The notes under the pieces are model-generated. The model was not told where the DNA came from. It was given only the letters and a program-made list of their open reading frames with translations, and did no database searches. Below are positions 33,738 through 47,800 of a stretch of 64,000 nt of DNA, one piece after another; position 1 is the stretch's first letter, and the number at the start of each line of letters is the position of its first letter. The DNA comes from Erythrocercus mccallii. Lineage: Eukaryota; Chordata; Aves; Passeriformes; Dicruridae. The DNA lies in the NCBI GenBank assembly GCA_013397435.1, contig VZRG01000359.1:319573-383572 (forward strand), given 5' to 3'. A program made the position numbers and the translations under genes.

Positions 33738-35639
33738 TGACAACAGATTTGTCACAGTCAATTTTCTTTTCACGCTCTGATGTCATAGATTTTAGTTTAA
33801 GTGCCTCACAATCTCTTATGCATTGCTCTCCTTAAACTTACACCCAACATTTTAATTTACTTTAGAAAGCCAAATGTTTAGCTAAATGTACATTTGCTTT
33901 TAGGTTGAGTAAGCTTTTTCATCTTAAAATCACTTCATATGGAGAAATTACTTGACATCTGCAGTGCCTTTTCTGGTGTCTTTTATTAAGTGTCTTTACT
34001 TGTATTGTCTCATGTTCCTGCAGTAAATTGTCTCAAAACTGAAGTGCTTCTGTTGGCACAGAGGGAATATTCAAGCTGTTAGTTTTCTTTTTGTTTATAA
34101 TCAAATATTCCCATTTGGGCTCATTCTTGCTTCTTTTTATTCTGTTTCCACACAGATGGTTGCTTGTCACCTCCTGCGCTTTAGCTATTGCTGTTCTGAT
34201 ATTTGAAAATATTAGTTTATGGAACACGAAACAGATTCCAAAATAAAAGATTCCTGAAGGAAAGTTGTTTAGATGCCATTTCCCTTTGAATTGGAAAGAA
34301 ATACGTAAAGAGTTTGGTAAAAATACATAGTTGATTTGTTGTTACATTGTGTAGCAACACCGTATAGCGACTTTTCCAAAATTATTGGGATACATTAGAC
34401 TTTCAGGTTATTTTGTCTATATCGGGACTGTAAAGCTGCTGAAATGCAAACTTGTTTTTTATTCTTTGCTATTAAAAGTACATTTAATACCAGTGTTATA
34501 GAAAGTGTAATTGAATTATCTTTACAGGTTGTTTAAAACTAGAATAAAGGAAACTTTATTTGCTGAACTTAGAGGACTCATTCCACTTTGAAGTTTTCTA
34601 GAAAGAGAAATCTCTTACAAATTACATAAAGAAACACACTGAAATCATGTGTTTATTTAACAGAACAGAACAGAAGAAAACATTTTGGAACTGACTTACC
34701 AGAATTTAACTAGCCGTATTTAGGCCAGATGTGGTTCAGACTGTTTCTAGTGGTGAGAATTCCATGGAAAGTTTGGGTCCCTTTCTGTTAAGCTGCTGAT
34801 ATTTATGTGTAGTGTTATGTCACTCAAGTTTTAAGCATATTTTGGGTTTATGTATCTGTGTCAACTTGAGCACCATTTCCAACTGCTAATAGAAACAGTG
34901 GGATAATCACACTGAACTCCTGGCCATCAGCTTGCTCAAGTTTTAAGTAATAATGTAGTTCTCCTTTCAGTCTGGGGTTGCTACTTGTGTTGTTCCCTAC
35001 CTTCATATGAGTAGCTTTCATACTTTTTTCCATGAAGTTTGGGTATTTCTCTAGGTAGCAGCACGAAAGTTAAAAGAATGTGACTGATTAGAAGAGAGCA
35101 ATAGAGCATTTGAACCTGCAGAATTTATTAAGATAATTCACCAGATTCTTGGAGAAACTGAGCAGTCCTGCAATCAACTCAATAGGATGAAAAGATTGCA
35201 GTGTCTTATGCTAATCATACTGTGAATGTTATCCACAGAAGCATAAATATTTAGAATAATATAGATACTGCACAATTTGCTGGCTTTATTCTTCTGTATG
35301 AAACAAAGAATCTTTGAGTAGACCTGCCTTTGTTTTGACCATGGAAAACAGTAGTTGTTTCCTAAGTCAGGAAGATTACTTCCAAAACTAATTTTCTTCT
35401 AAAAAAACCCAATTCTTGTTCTCTTCAAGATGTTTCACTTCCCCTGCACCAAAATTCATGTTGGTGTTCATGTCCTTATTAAATGATGAACTGAACAACA
35501 TCAGAAAATAACATTTGTGCTAGCTGTATCAGAACTCTTGGTTTCAAACATATTCTTTTTTGGTATAAAGAGGAACACCTAACCTTGTTAAGTGTGCTTC
35601 ATCTGTTTAAGTAACAAATAGTTTGTGAAATGAGTGTGG

Positions 35640-35810
35640 TGATCCACTGGAACAGGATGCCCAGAGCAGCTACAACGTACCATCCCTGGAAGTTTTCAGG
35701 GCCAGGTTGGATGAGCAGCCTTATCTAGCAGAAGGTTTCCTGCCCATGGCAGAAGAGTTGGAACTAGATGATCTTTAAGGTCCCTTCCAACCTAAACCAT
35801 TCTATGATGT
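35640..35810 (+). mobile_element. CR1 LINE 3'-terminal fragment, plus orientation
   Basis: Only the last ~170 bp of a CR1: 'ccactggaacaggatgccca', 'accatccctggaagttttca', 'gggccaggttggatgagc', 'gaactagatgatctttaagg', 'tcccttccaacctaaacca' and terminal 'ttctatgatg'. The 3' end is intact with the typical ATTCTATGAT terminus. The strong 5' truncation is normal for CR1. Confidence 0.9.
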
Positions 35811-38800
35811 TAAGATTTCCTACCATGTTATAATTAGCAGTACTTTCATGCCCAGAACTGAGTCTATAGTTTTGGATTTTTAAATAAAGTATTATAGTGT
35901 TAGCCTTTTTTTTTTTTTACATATACCTGCTTCAAAAGTAAATGTCAGAATTTCACATTAATATGAACAGTGCTATTTGTAAAGTGTGATTTGGCATGAA
36001 TTTTAATTATTGTTGTTTACTTGGGAAGCAAAGATAGTTAAAAGGGACTTACAGAACAGTATTCTTTCTTTGCCCTTGCTAAAACTTCATAAACTCAGTT
36101 TTTATTGGCAGACTGTTTAGGTTTCAATTATTCCACTCTGCAGCATTGAGCAAAACCCAGTTCTGATAAAAGGGGGTAAATTTAATTGTTGTTAGAGTGG
36201 CAAAAGTAGATGGCTTTGTCTTCTCACATTGTTGTTAAAAATGATCCTCAGAAGGCACACAGCTTTGTTTTGGTTTTAAATGGCTGGTTAAAATGTAATT
36301 ATAACTATCTTCAGTACTGCTGCCGTTTATGGTTTTTTTTAAGTGTCTAGAGAATATATGTTTATGCAGTTTATGGTCTGACACTATTCCTTTTGGACCA
36401 TCTATACCATAAAATATTTAATACTGCTGAGGAAAAGGAATGAGAAATGGTAGAGCGATGTTTCCTGTTTTCATGTGGTGGTGAAGTATAGTGAAGGGGG
36501 TAGTTTAAAGTTATATGAGACTTGAATTTATTTTGTTTTTTCTTTTAAAGTATTCCTTTCATTGCTTTTTCCATTTTACAGTGCAAATGCCTTTGCCAAA
36601 AGCTATCATTCTGCACAATTGCACATATGAAATTATGTAGAAGGAACACACTAGGATTAACATATAGGAGAGGGAGTTGAGCGGAATCAGATTTTATTAC
36701 CAGGGTTATTTTTGATCTGCTATATGATTATGCACAATATTTGCTATAAAGTAGGGCAGGCACTTTCTCTGATGTCTGCCTTGACTTGAATTTTTGAAGG
36801 ACTTCTTCCAAAGTAAATAAACAGTTTCTTGTGTTTTCTAGCCCTCATTTCTAGCCCTTTCTGGGTTCAGCTGATCGACATAATCTTGAAAATGAGGTAC
36901 CCAAAAGTGGACAATATTCCCGATCCATCTCTAGCAAAGTTTAGGTATGGAGAAGAATTTTTTCTCATGACTTGCAGAACATCCTCATGTTTATGCATTG
37001 TAACAGAGTTTGCTTTCTTTGCAACAGCCTGATGCTGTTTGCCTACCAGTTATTAAAATCTTGGATCTGTATCTGCTGACTTTGTTGCTTAGCTTGTTGC
37101 TTCTTCTAATGTTACTTCTCCTAACTTGCAGAGATGATTTTGAATTCTAATCTCATAGTTTACTTGCAGTCTCCTCCCTGCTTGCCTGTTTTTGCAAGAA
37201 AAATGATCATTCATTCTGTTACAGATTCTTTGTGTAGCTATTGAATAGAACCAGACTTCATGCGGACTGTAGCATTTTATTCAATAAGAGACCTTTAAAC
37301 ACTGATAACTGCTGTGTCATTTTACAATAAACTTTGCATAGATTAATCTAGGTTATAGTTTTCTAGTTTCAGTAACATACCTATATATGATGTTCTACTG
37401 CTAAAATAAAAATACAGTATTTGTATAAAAATACAGGGGATTTTTTTTGTTCGGGTTGTTTCTGTTTTTTCCCCTGCCCTATCACATTCTTATTCTGTAT
37501 GTGCTGTAAAAAAACCCAGTTCATTGTACTGATGGGCTTTTATGCCTTGTCTTGGGAGTTTAGGGTTTGACAAGATGTGCTGTTTTGACTGTATGAAAAA
37601 ACTGTCTGAACCTTTGGGCCACAAATAATCTGTGACTCTGCAGAGAAGTACTTATGTTTTGAGTATTCAATGCTTTTTGTGTTTTTTTCTTGTGCTTCTT
37701 CCTTGTCCTCTGATTTTATTTAAACTGTAAGTTCTCTAGGAATATGTCTGCATTTGCACAATTCATAGCTGAACAGAATTCTAGTCTTCAGACAGTATAG
37801 CATGCAAAGAATAGTTGACCAGATTGCAAGTTGCTAGAAAAATCTTGATGAGTCTTGAGGTCCTTGTTGAATCTGGAGCACCTGTATGAGCTCAGTATAG
37901 ACAAATTAGTGATTTGATTTCCAGATTCTCTAGTGTTAGTTTGCTTTTTGGTTACTCAGCCCCAGGACTTCTGGGAATAATGAGGACCAATTCTGCAGTT
38001 GTTACTCCTGAGTAATACTGTACCAGCCCCTCTGAGGCATAAAGAGATGGGGATAAAACAAAATTAAGATTGGGCAATGCATATGTCTCTTATAATACAA
38101 ATGTGCCCAGAGTTCAAAAGTAAAATTTTACTTTCTTGGAAACTGGGGGTAATAGAAATGATGGTAGCACTTCCCTCTTTGTGTCTACAGGACTGCTTTG
38201 TGAGAACATTGCAGTCATGGAACTAGGTGTGCTGCTGGGGCTGCTTTTTGATCATGTTTGGTCTGGAGGCTCCATGATGCAGTCTGCTTGCTGCTGTCAA
38301 CTGCAGAACCTGCCTTTTCCAGTCTTCAAAATTTCCATCTTTCCACATGTAATTACAAACAACCAGACTAAACTATTGCAGCTAGATGGTTGATGATCCT
38401 GTGCTGCTTTGAAAATAGGAGTATCTAGATTTGCAGGGCAAGCTTTTCAGTCTGTACTTTTTCTTCTGCTGTTGAGGCTCTTGTGCATTAGAGGAGTTCT
38501 TTGCTCTGGTTTCCTTAGTCTGTTTTACTTGGAATTGCAATCTATGAGCTATAAGATAAGGTCTCCTGAGAAACTTCATTCTAACTTTTCTACAAGAAGA
38601 CTCCATCTTCTTTATTGAGAACAAGTATGTTTTATATCATTCTTCTCTGAAGTTTCAGCTGTATGTGTTGATTTTTTCACCCCAGTTTTCCACTTAAAGT
38701 AGAAAACCTATCATTTTGATAGCCCTTTAATTCATTTGGCAGAAATTCAGTGTAAAATGGAGGGAGAGCCATTTCAAATACAGATTCCTTTGAGACTCTA

Positions 38801-41800
38801 CATGATCTCAGCTACCTCATCAAAACTGTCATGTTACCTCTCTCTAAAATGCATAGCTATATCTCATTTGAGAATATAGCATTTCTGCTATAATATAGTA
38901 AGTAAACAAAATGAGATTTCAAGATTTTTATTGAATAAGATGTAACAGTTTTCTGCAAAGTTTTGATTAGACAGGAATAAATGAGCTGCTGGTTTTTCTT
39001 GGTCTGCATCTGAATTTTAGTAATGACAGTATCTCTTTCCAACTCAATAGTCCTAACATTTGATACTCCAATTTGGATAAGCTATATTGCCCACCCTAGC
39101 ATTAAAATAACTTCCTTTGTCTCTTGATTCCAGTATTTTCCATATGTTACTTTGGTATTTATTGTATCTCCTACTTTTGACCTAGACAAAGAGTGTTTTT
39201 CTCTTCAACAGTATCTGAGGTCTTGACTGGATTCTTGGCAGTCCATGGTGTTGCATTTTTCATTATGTTCTAATCAGCAAGATTAGTTCAAACACATGGA
39301 CTGGTTTGGGTTTTTTTTTTTGAGCGACTGATACTTAGTTCTTGAGGGGAAAAATTGCTTTAGAAGTGTTTACTGCTTAGATGCTTTTTGTAACTTCATA
39401 AAGATCCCCCCTAGGGAGAAGGGGGCTTGCTTAAGGCTGCAGGAACATGCTGGTGTTCTAGGTACTTTTCTTCTTGAGAACATTAATTTAAGCAAAATGG
39501 CTTCAGATACTGGCAGTCTTTGAAATACCAAAGTGAAGTTATTTTCCCGTAAAGCTTATGAACAATACTAGTGAGCTACAGCTGGGTAACTGGAAGTTCA
39601 GTGTAGAGTGATGTGTCTTTCTCTGTAAGTCCTAAATTTTTGCATCCTCTAAGGTTGGCATGTTTTGGGCTTGTATAACTTCCTGTGGTTGTATGGAAGA
39701 GCTCTATGTGACAGCTCTTTCGGGAACTGTAATGGAAGCAGTCATACCTGAGCAGTGAGAACAGAGTTTCTGAGGAGGCTTTGGGTACACAACATATGCA
39801 CAGAACTAGGGTACTGTGTGTTAGATAATGTTTTGTTCTGCTTCTGTGATGTGCCTGAAATGGAGCTGCTAGAAGCAAAGAGAGGCTGCTGAAATACTTC
39901 GTGAAGCTTGCTTATGCTTGTCATATTTTCAAGGAGCAGATTGACAACACTAAAGGAAATAGTTACTGTAGAAATCCTCTTTGGCATTGGGAGCAACACT
40001 TACTGCTGTCTCCTTTCTCAGCTGGCTTAAGGGAGTCACAGAAGAGCTACCACTAGCAATGTGGAGATTCACTGACCTGCAGCTGCCAGTCTGAAGTTCT
40101 CCCTAGGAGAGAAGACACCAGGTACAAGCTGGAAGCAAATAAATTCTGTGCAAATCATAAGTGACGCATGAGTAGTAGATTGAGCCTGCTTATGGAAAGT
40201 GTGAGTAATCCAAAATCAAGAGGTGGTCAACAAGTGGCAGAGATCATTTCTTTCCTATCTGCCTTGTAATTAATTTCATTATCAAATTTGCAACTGATTT
40301 GTGCTTGCTTATCAGCCTGAACAAGACCAACTGAAAAAGCAAACCAGGGGAAAAAATGTAGTGGGCAATTGTGCAGCTGAACAGGCACTAATGTAGGCAG
40401 AAAGGAGGGGCAGGAGTGTGTGGTTTCTGGCAGCAGCACAGATTTTGAATGTAAAACTTCAGTAAATCTTCAGTAAAAAGGATAGCATGAGTAAAAATGC
40501 TAGAGGGATTATTACTCAGAATGAGCAAAGAAAATGCTTGAAAAGTTCTTTAAACTTGGAACTGTTCTAGGAAGGCCTGTATAACATACCATTATTATGA
40601 TGCTTTGTACTTCGACTAAAGGTGAACCAATGCCTGGTTGTATACAACCTATCCGTGCACTGTGCACTATTAGGTCAGTGTCTTGGTTTTAATCTGCACA
40701 TTCTGGTTTTAAAATGCATCATAATATGCTATATTTGGAGTTGTAATATATCCATGCATAATGAATTATAGCTGAGGTCAGAAATTATGCTGAATAGTAG
40801 ATTTTTCAAACTGCAGTATTTCTTCATGTGCTGAAATTCAGAATGATATGTATAACAACCCATAAAATAGCTGGTACAGTTCATAACATGCTTGCATTCT
40901 TTCATTATTAATAGTTTCATATCCATCTGTCAGTATGCTATAGCTAAACTATTACCCAAGTTTTTGCAGCTGCTGCTTTAAGAGTCTGTATAATGTTATT
41001 ATCTCCAGCTCCTGTTCTTTGTCTGCTAGTAAGAGGAAATTTTACTGAGAACTTACTAAATTGTCCAAGACTGTAAGTTCAGGTTCAGGTGAAGGTCTGT
41101 GATCTTGATTTAACTTACTTGGTGTGTGGTACTTTTCTTTTTCTTTTGTTGTGACTGCACAGTTGCAGCAGTTGTTTCAAGTAATAGTGGTTTGTTTCAT
41201 CTCATTAGAGGTTCTGTACATAGTTGTCGTAGTCCTGTGTCTTGTTGTTCTATTTTTAGAACATTTTTGTGCAAGTTATAGCTGCTGATTTGATCTGAAG
41301 ATAGGCCCTGTAGTGAGGTCTGATTTGAAATGAATGGGGCTATGGGTAGTATGTGTGGGGCTTTTTGACGCCCTCTATCAAAAGGCGGATGAAGATTAAT
41401 TTGTTTGCAGCAGAGATAGTTATTGATGTAGAAAGTTGTATGTCTGTAAATTGCCAAAGTACTTTGTGCTTGATACTGAGCAATTACTGGAGAGTAACAG
41501 TCCAGATTATTGCTAAAGCAAAATAGTTTCATACTAGTTACTTGGAGATGCAAAATTTCAGAAGTATTTGTGTGGTCCTCTCTGTGTGCATGTACACACA
41601 ATTCTAGTGCTGCCAAATTCCAAGTACCACAATTTTAAAATCACAATAGATATACACACTTTTTTCATTTTTTGGTGCCACGTAAAATCTGTCAGCATAA
41701 ATGTGTAATTTCTTCAATTATAAAGTAATAATACTTGTGTATATTTAAAAGAATTTTTTTGTCTTCTAGAATAAAATAATTTTTGCTGATAGGATATAAC

Positions 41801-44800
41801 GAAATATTTGTCATCTTTTTAAAATCAGTGGTACGGTAAAAAATTGCGTTATGCATACATGACTGTCCCACCAGCATTCGGTCCAGTCATTCTCACCTAA
41901 CTGAAGCTCTTGCCAGTCTAAGATTGTGGCTGTTGAAATACAACCCAACAAGTTAGGTGTCCATTATTCCCAAGCCTTAAAGTTACTTTCCTGCCAAGGG
42001 CCACTTAGTACTAGCCATTAAGACTGGTAGACTGATCTGTTACTAGGATTGTATTTCAGTGGCCTTTGTGTTTCGTTTGTTTTTTTCCAGGTTTTGGAGT
42101 GTTCATCAATAGGATTAGTTTGAAAGAATGTCTTTTTTTAAGTTATTTTAGTGCTCATTTTTGCTTTGAGCTGTATTTACCCTAAAGCACTGTTGTTTTG
42201 CAGTGTTTTGCAGTTTTGCTTTTGTAATCATTCCTTCTGAAGGAATACTTGATTAGGAATAATAGTTACGTGTTTCTCCTCTCAAGACCTAACAATCTGT
42301 GCAGAAGCCTACACTGTTTCTTCTTAGTCACTACAGCTGAGTTTTTGGATGGTAGAGGTAAGGTCTGCATTCTGGTGACTATATCATGGATTATTGGTGC
42401 AATAACTTAGTTACTGCCTTTTTTTTCGTAGAGCCCTCCAAATATAAAGAGATGCTAAACAGGAGATCTGTGAATAGCCAGGAAATGAGACCCTGTCTAG
42501 CAATCACACAACTTAATTTGCTGGTACCGGAGTGCAGTAAACTACTGGAACTCTGTGCATTTCACCAACTTGTTTGGAATCAACAAGGCAGCCTATGTGG
42601 TAGATGCTGCTCAAAAATGTCAATCTAGCCTTGGTACACTTGTAGAGCCTTTTGGAGTTTGGAGCAGAAAACCTAAGTATTTGTAGTCAGGCCCAAAGCC
42701 TATTCATGTCATGCAAACACTGCAACTGATTCTGTTAAACATAACTGCATTATTTATGTAAGTTTGGATTTTTGTAACTGATGTTTCTCAAATACTGATC
42801 ATGTCCAAAGAAATGCTGGTAATTAAGATCAGTCACTTTACCCTAGTTCGTCTGAAGGATAGACAGCATTGACTCTTGTGGCATAGCAAACTGCCTTCTT
42901 TCTAGCAGCTCCATAACTGACATTTAAGATTCTGTTGTTTAAGGAATGATATAAAATAATTGGCTTTTTTTTGAGGCAAACCATAATTTAGATTTACTCC
43001 ATAAATTTTGCTAAATGTGAAGAGAAACCCAAGGAAAATGAAATTTCTGTGGTGCTAGACAAAGATGCCTGGTTCATGATGCTGTGATATCAGGGATAGA
43101 AGTCATACAGGTTATATTCCTGAAATCTGAAGAACACATGGAAACTTAATTACTGCCATGTGCTTCTGTCAGAAATTCCAGGTGGAATTACAGTGTTAAA
43201 ATCTTTTTTATCAATACTAGAGGTTTTTCAATAATCCATGTACTAACATAGTCTGTGACCTCATATTTCAACTACTCCAGCTTTTTTCTCAGCTTCAAAA
43301 AATCTTCTTCCCAATTCAGAGTTAATGATGAGGTAAAGCAAAGAAATACCAATAGGAAGTGTGTGAAAGTTTGGTGTTTTTTTTAATTAGCTCAATTGAT
43401 GCAGTCAGGAAAGGGAGAGCTCACTAGAAATCTGAAGAGGAGCTTGGGGAAACCTGTCTGCTGGTCTAGTAAAGAAGGATATTTCTCCCTGTAAACATTC
43501 CTTTGTCTAATTTGGACTCTATGGAGTTAATGATGAGCAGAGAACATTCAGCTTTCCTACTTTTGCTGTGACATTTAATCTGGAGGTTCCACTTATGTTT
43601 AAATTGCAGATTTTTAATACGCTGTACGACACCAAATGCTTGTGGTCATTTGTATCCCTTTAAATGTGAGTGATCTAGTAAAGTGCACACTGCTGATATG
43701 CTTAATCATTTGGTATTAAAAAATTCCTTTTTGGATCCACTCTTCTAGTGTAAGCATGTGGAAGTTTTATCAGAAGAATAAAGACAGCAGAGTTTTTGTT
43801 AAATGCAAATAGTTGTAACTTGTTCTGTAGAGCAAGCAGCTTAAAATTTTTGATGATACTGAAATGGAAGCAGGAAGTTGACCTTCCTCCCCCTTCCTAC
43901 AACAAATTTTAAAGCAATTGGAAGTGAAAACTGACATTGAGACTTCTCTTGAATTTTTGCTGTCATCACCATGGAGCTTCATCTCTTGTATATAGCATCT
44001 GAGAACATCTGTCTTTCTCCTAAAGGTTTTCTTTTTCCCTTCCTTCAGTGTGTACCTCTCCTGTTTTGCAGGTGAATCCTTCCTCTATCCCCTCTAATTT
44101 AGGTGCCTAAAGACATCTTTAAATCTACCACTGTGTTATACAAGTCTCAAAGTTAAATCTAATTTCAATCAAGAATGAATTTTTCTTGGAAATGGTGAAG
44201 AAAGCGGCAGCCTAAATTAAAGTTAAACCCCTTTGTGTGTTTTTCTTGCTAGTCTTCGGCTTTCCACTCCCTTCTTTACATTCTTCATTTTATCTGTTCA
44301 AGGCTGAAGAGATGTTCCCCACATGCTTTACAACTGCTGTTGGTTTACAGTGCCTGTTTTGTCATGGTTGAATTTCTTCGGCTTTTTTTTAGTTTCCTGA
44401 AATAAACACAACTACATTGTTCTGGCAAGTTAGGGTGAAAATGTGCGTGGCGGAAAACTTCAGGCTGTACTCATCAGATTTAGACACACGAATATTTTAT
44501 GTGTGTGGTTGAAGGTGAAATAACCCTCATAATTTTCTGACAATGCTGTGGACTTCTGTATATGCATAAATATGTACTCATACACAAATAAATATGCACT
44601 TATGAGTTATTTAATTTTTTTTCCTAAATAACTTCTTTCCTGGGATAACAGGATGCAGTATCCTTGCTTTTTGACTTGTTCACTGCTATAGTTCCTGCAC
44701 CCTTTTGAAAGGAGCAGCTGTGTTGCGTAGTTACCTTTTTTTTAAACTTAGTTATCCTTGTATCAGCTTCTGCTTTCTTGAATCCATCTCTTCCCTGCCC

Positions 44801-47800
44801 TTTTTTATTTTTGCAAGTATTTCTCCAGTCTTTTGAGACCTTCTTGAACACTATACCTGTCCTATTTAGGTTCCTTTCATTTGTGGTGCTGATGCACAAG
44901 CATTTTGCAGGAACAGTACAGGGGATTTTTGGTGCCATTGAATGTTGTACTGCAGTTTATTTGTTCCTCTCACTTCATTTAGAGCTCTAATTAAACAACA
45001 GATGTTTTTGAGCTGTGTGGGTTAAGACTAAACTTAAATGTGTTCATTCTTCTCAGGTGTGTTTTCTCTATTGATAAAATAAAATATAGGTATGGCAGGT
45101 GATTTGTAAGAAATCATTTCAACAGGGTTCTTTAATTATACTGAAACTACAGGTACTGGCCTTTGAGTTACCAAAACTTAGCTAGAATTAATTCTGTGTT
45201 CTAGAAGTCATTGCAATCCATTTCTCCTTCAAATTTTTGGATATTGAAATATCAGCATTTACTAATCATAGAAACATTTTCAAGAACTGCAAGGAAATTT
45301 TTTGTTCGTGTGGATTTTTTGGTTGCTCATTCTATGTAAATTGCATAACTGCTCTGGCAATATTGATAGAATACAGAGATAATGTGGAAAGGAGACAACA
45401 ATCTTTTAAGAGATGAATCCCGGGCATTTTTTGTTGTCTGTATTTTCTGAATACCAAATATATAGGCATTCTGTATTGCATTCTGTTATTCATTTTGTAT
45501 TGCACCAGCCCCTTGTCTTTAGTTTTGTGCTCTATCAATCACTCTTCAGAAGATGTTGGTGGCATTTTGATAAGGAAACATATATTCTAGTAGCTAGATG
45601 TCAAACTAGAAGTTGTTTGGATTATATTCTTAGCTGTGTTGTCTGGTATCTCCCCTGGCTCAAGTTTGATATGCACAGGAAAAAGAACCTCTAATGAAAA
45701 GGCCCGTGGATGAAGAATTCTTTGTGGCAAATCTTGTTTGCTCAATAACTGAAATAAGTACGATGTTCCTACTAACTTGTCCCATGTACTGTCCTAGAGC
45801 AATTTTGGGTGGTTTATTTCAGACTGAGGTATTGAGTGTGTGTTTTGCACAGGGCCTGATTAAATTTGCTTTTGGCTGTGACTGCTGTTTGGCTATTGCT
45901 TATGGAAAACTGGTACTATTTCTACAATCAAATCAATTGTTAATTTAGAGTTTTGCAATAAGTGTCTAATAAGTGCTTGCTGGAGAATAATAAATATAGG
46001 TGGGGTGGTGGAGAAGCTTATTTTTGTATATTGTAAATTAAATTCTTTCCCATGTTAAGATTTTACATAGTTGATTTAGCTGAAGAACTTCAGTATTTGC
46101 TTCGAGATTGAGCACAACAAAACCTTAATTACCCACTTGAGTTAGGCAGAGTGCTTTGTTAGCTGAAACATGCTCTAGTATTTGTTATTCAGTGGTGATT
46201 TTTTCATGATACAGATCTTTGATGCTCCCATTGACAGAATTGGGGATTGGCTATACTGGAATCTTTACTGCCAGTTGGTGAAGCCTTTCACACAGAGCAA
46301 CATCCACAAGGTGGTGCCTTTTCATCACCCAGAAGGGAGAGAAACTTCTCTTTGCAAAGTTATGTTGGCTTTCTGCCTGTTGCTTGGCAGAAATGAGAAG
46401 TTCAGATACTGAGGTGAGTGTATCCTTTTCTCCCTGAATGTAGGGTGAACCCTATCATTCTCTGTTCTTTCCAGCCTTTGTGGTTGCAAACTGAACGTGA
46501 TGCTCAGAAGTTCAGAGAAGAGAAGGGTAATGGCTTGGAAATCAAAATTGAGCCATGTTGGCTGAATCATGAAAAGATTCTCCCTGAAATGCTGAAGTTG
46601 TATAGATCAGGGAGGGTATATCCTGCCAGAGTAAAATCACACCTAGAATTGCAACAATTTTTTCGTCAGGCTCAGGTCACCTTGTTGAAACTATGCAGAA
46701 ACCTGAAAATGGAAGAATGTGTAGTGCTTTGGTCAAACGCTCTGCAGTTTGGGGAGTGGGCAAAGGGGAACTGGCATAGCCTTGGCCATTGTCTTGTACA
46801 TAATTTTTCTTTGTAAGGTGGATCCAGCTGAAGATGAGGCAGCTGGAATATGTTCTCAAATATTGCCCTCTATTGCAGAATAAGACTTGGGAACAGAACT
46901 ATTATAAAGAAAGAGTTTTTCACATGACCTGTATGTAATTCCCAGCTGTGAGCCCTCTGGCAATGAGCGTGAAATCCAAAACACAGCTGATAGGGAAAAG
47001 GGCTGTTGTCAGCTCAGAGTGAACACTTGAGTATTCATAGCATGGTGCTTTGACAAACAGACATTGGAGTACCTCAGAATAATTTGGTTTTGAGATCTAT
47101 GCAGGGTCCTCCTTCTAGCTGTGTGTGCTTCCAGTTACAGTGGTAATCAGGGCTGAAGGAGAACCAGGTGTGCACCATATTGTACTTCTTTCCTTTCAGA
47201 ACAGCATGCCTTCAACCCCCTCCCCCCAACCACTCCCTTTGCACCTCTGCCAAATTTCCTGCTGTAAATTGGTCTTATGTTTGCCTTTATGTACCTTGTG
47301 ACCCCTTCAGAATATTTGTGGTATTTTAAACCCAGTATTGTGTGCATGACACAGTGTTTAGTTTGGAAGCAAATTTTAATCACACATGCTGATTGTCATA
47401 TTTATTTTGGAACCAATAAGTAGGAGGCGACCTTTCATATTTTATTAGTCTGAATGAATTTTCCCTGCCACTTGATAACCATGTATACGTTTGAACTTAA
47501 AAAAGTTGATAGTTAAAGGAATGCTGGAACACAGATGGCATTTGAATGCAGGCTCTCATCCATTCTGGGGTTGGATTCTATTGGACACCTAAACTTGGGT
47601 GTTTGTGGTTCACTGTGGTGACAGTGATAGAGTGATTATTTTGTTTTTAAAGGATTGTATATCATTTCTCTCTGTTTGCCAGTGAAGCTGGAGACGGAGC
47701 TCTTCTGGAAAGAGCAACATTAGAGGAAATTCTTTTTATATTTGTTTCTTCCATCTACTACAAATGAAGGGAGCTGTGTTTGTAGAAGGTGGTTATAGCT

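Noticed and set aside
36829..37032. Frame containing LIDIILKMRYPKVDNIPDPS, considered as exon 8 or a retrotransposed fragment
   Set aside because: Does not match the expected exon 8 sequence and I cannot place it in any family.
41197..41616. 139-codon open frame, minus strand, within intron 7
   Set aside because: No recognisable domain and no splice or promoter context. A frame of this length occurs by chance in 64 kb of AT-rich DNA.
46418..46816. 132-codon open frame, plus strand, in intron 7
   Set aside because: Looks protein-like in places, but I recognise no family and it has no supporting signals.
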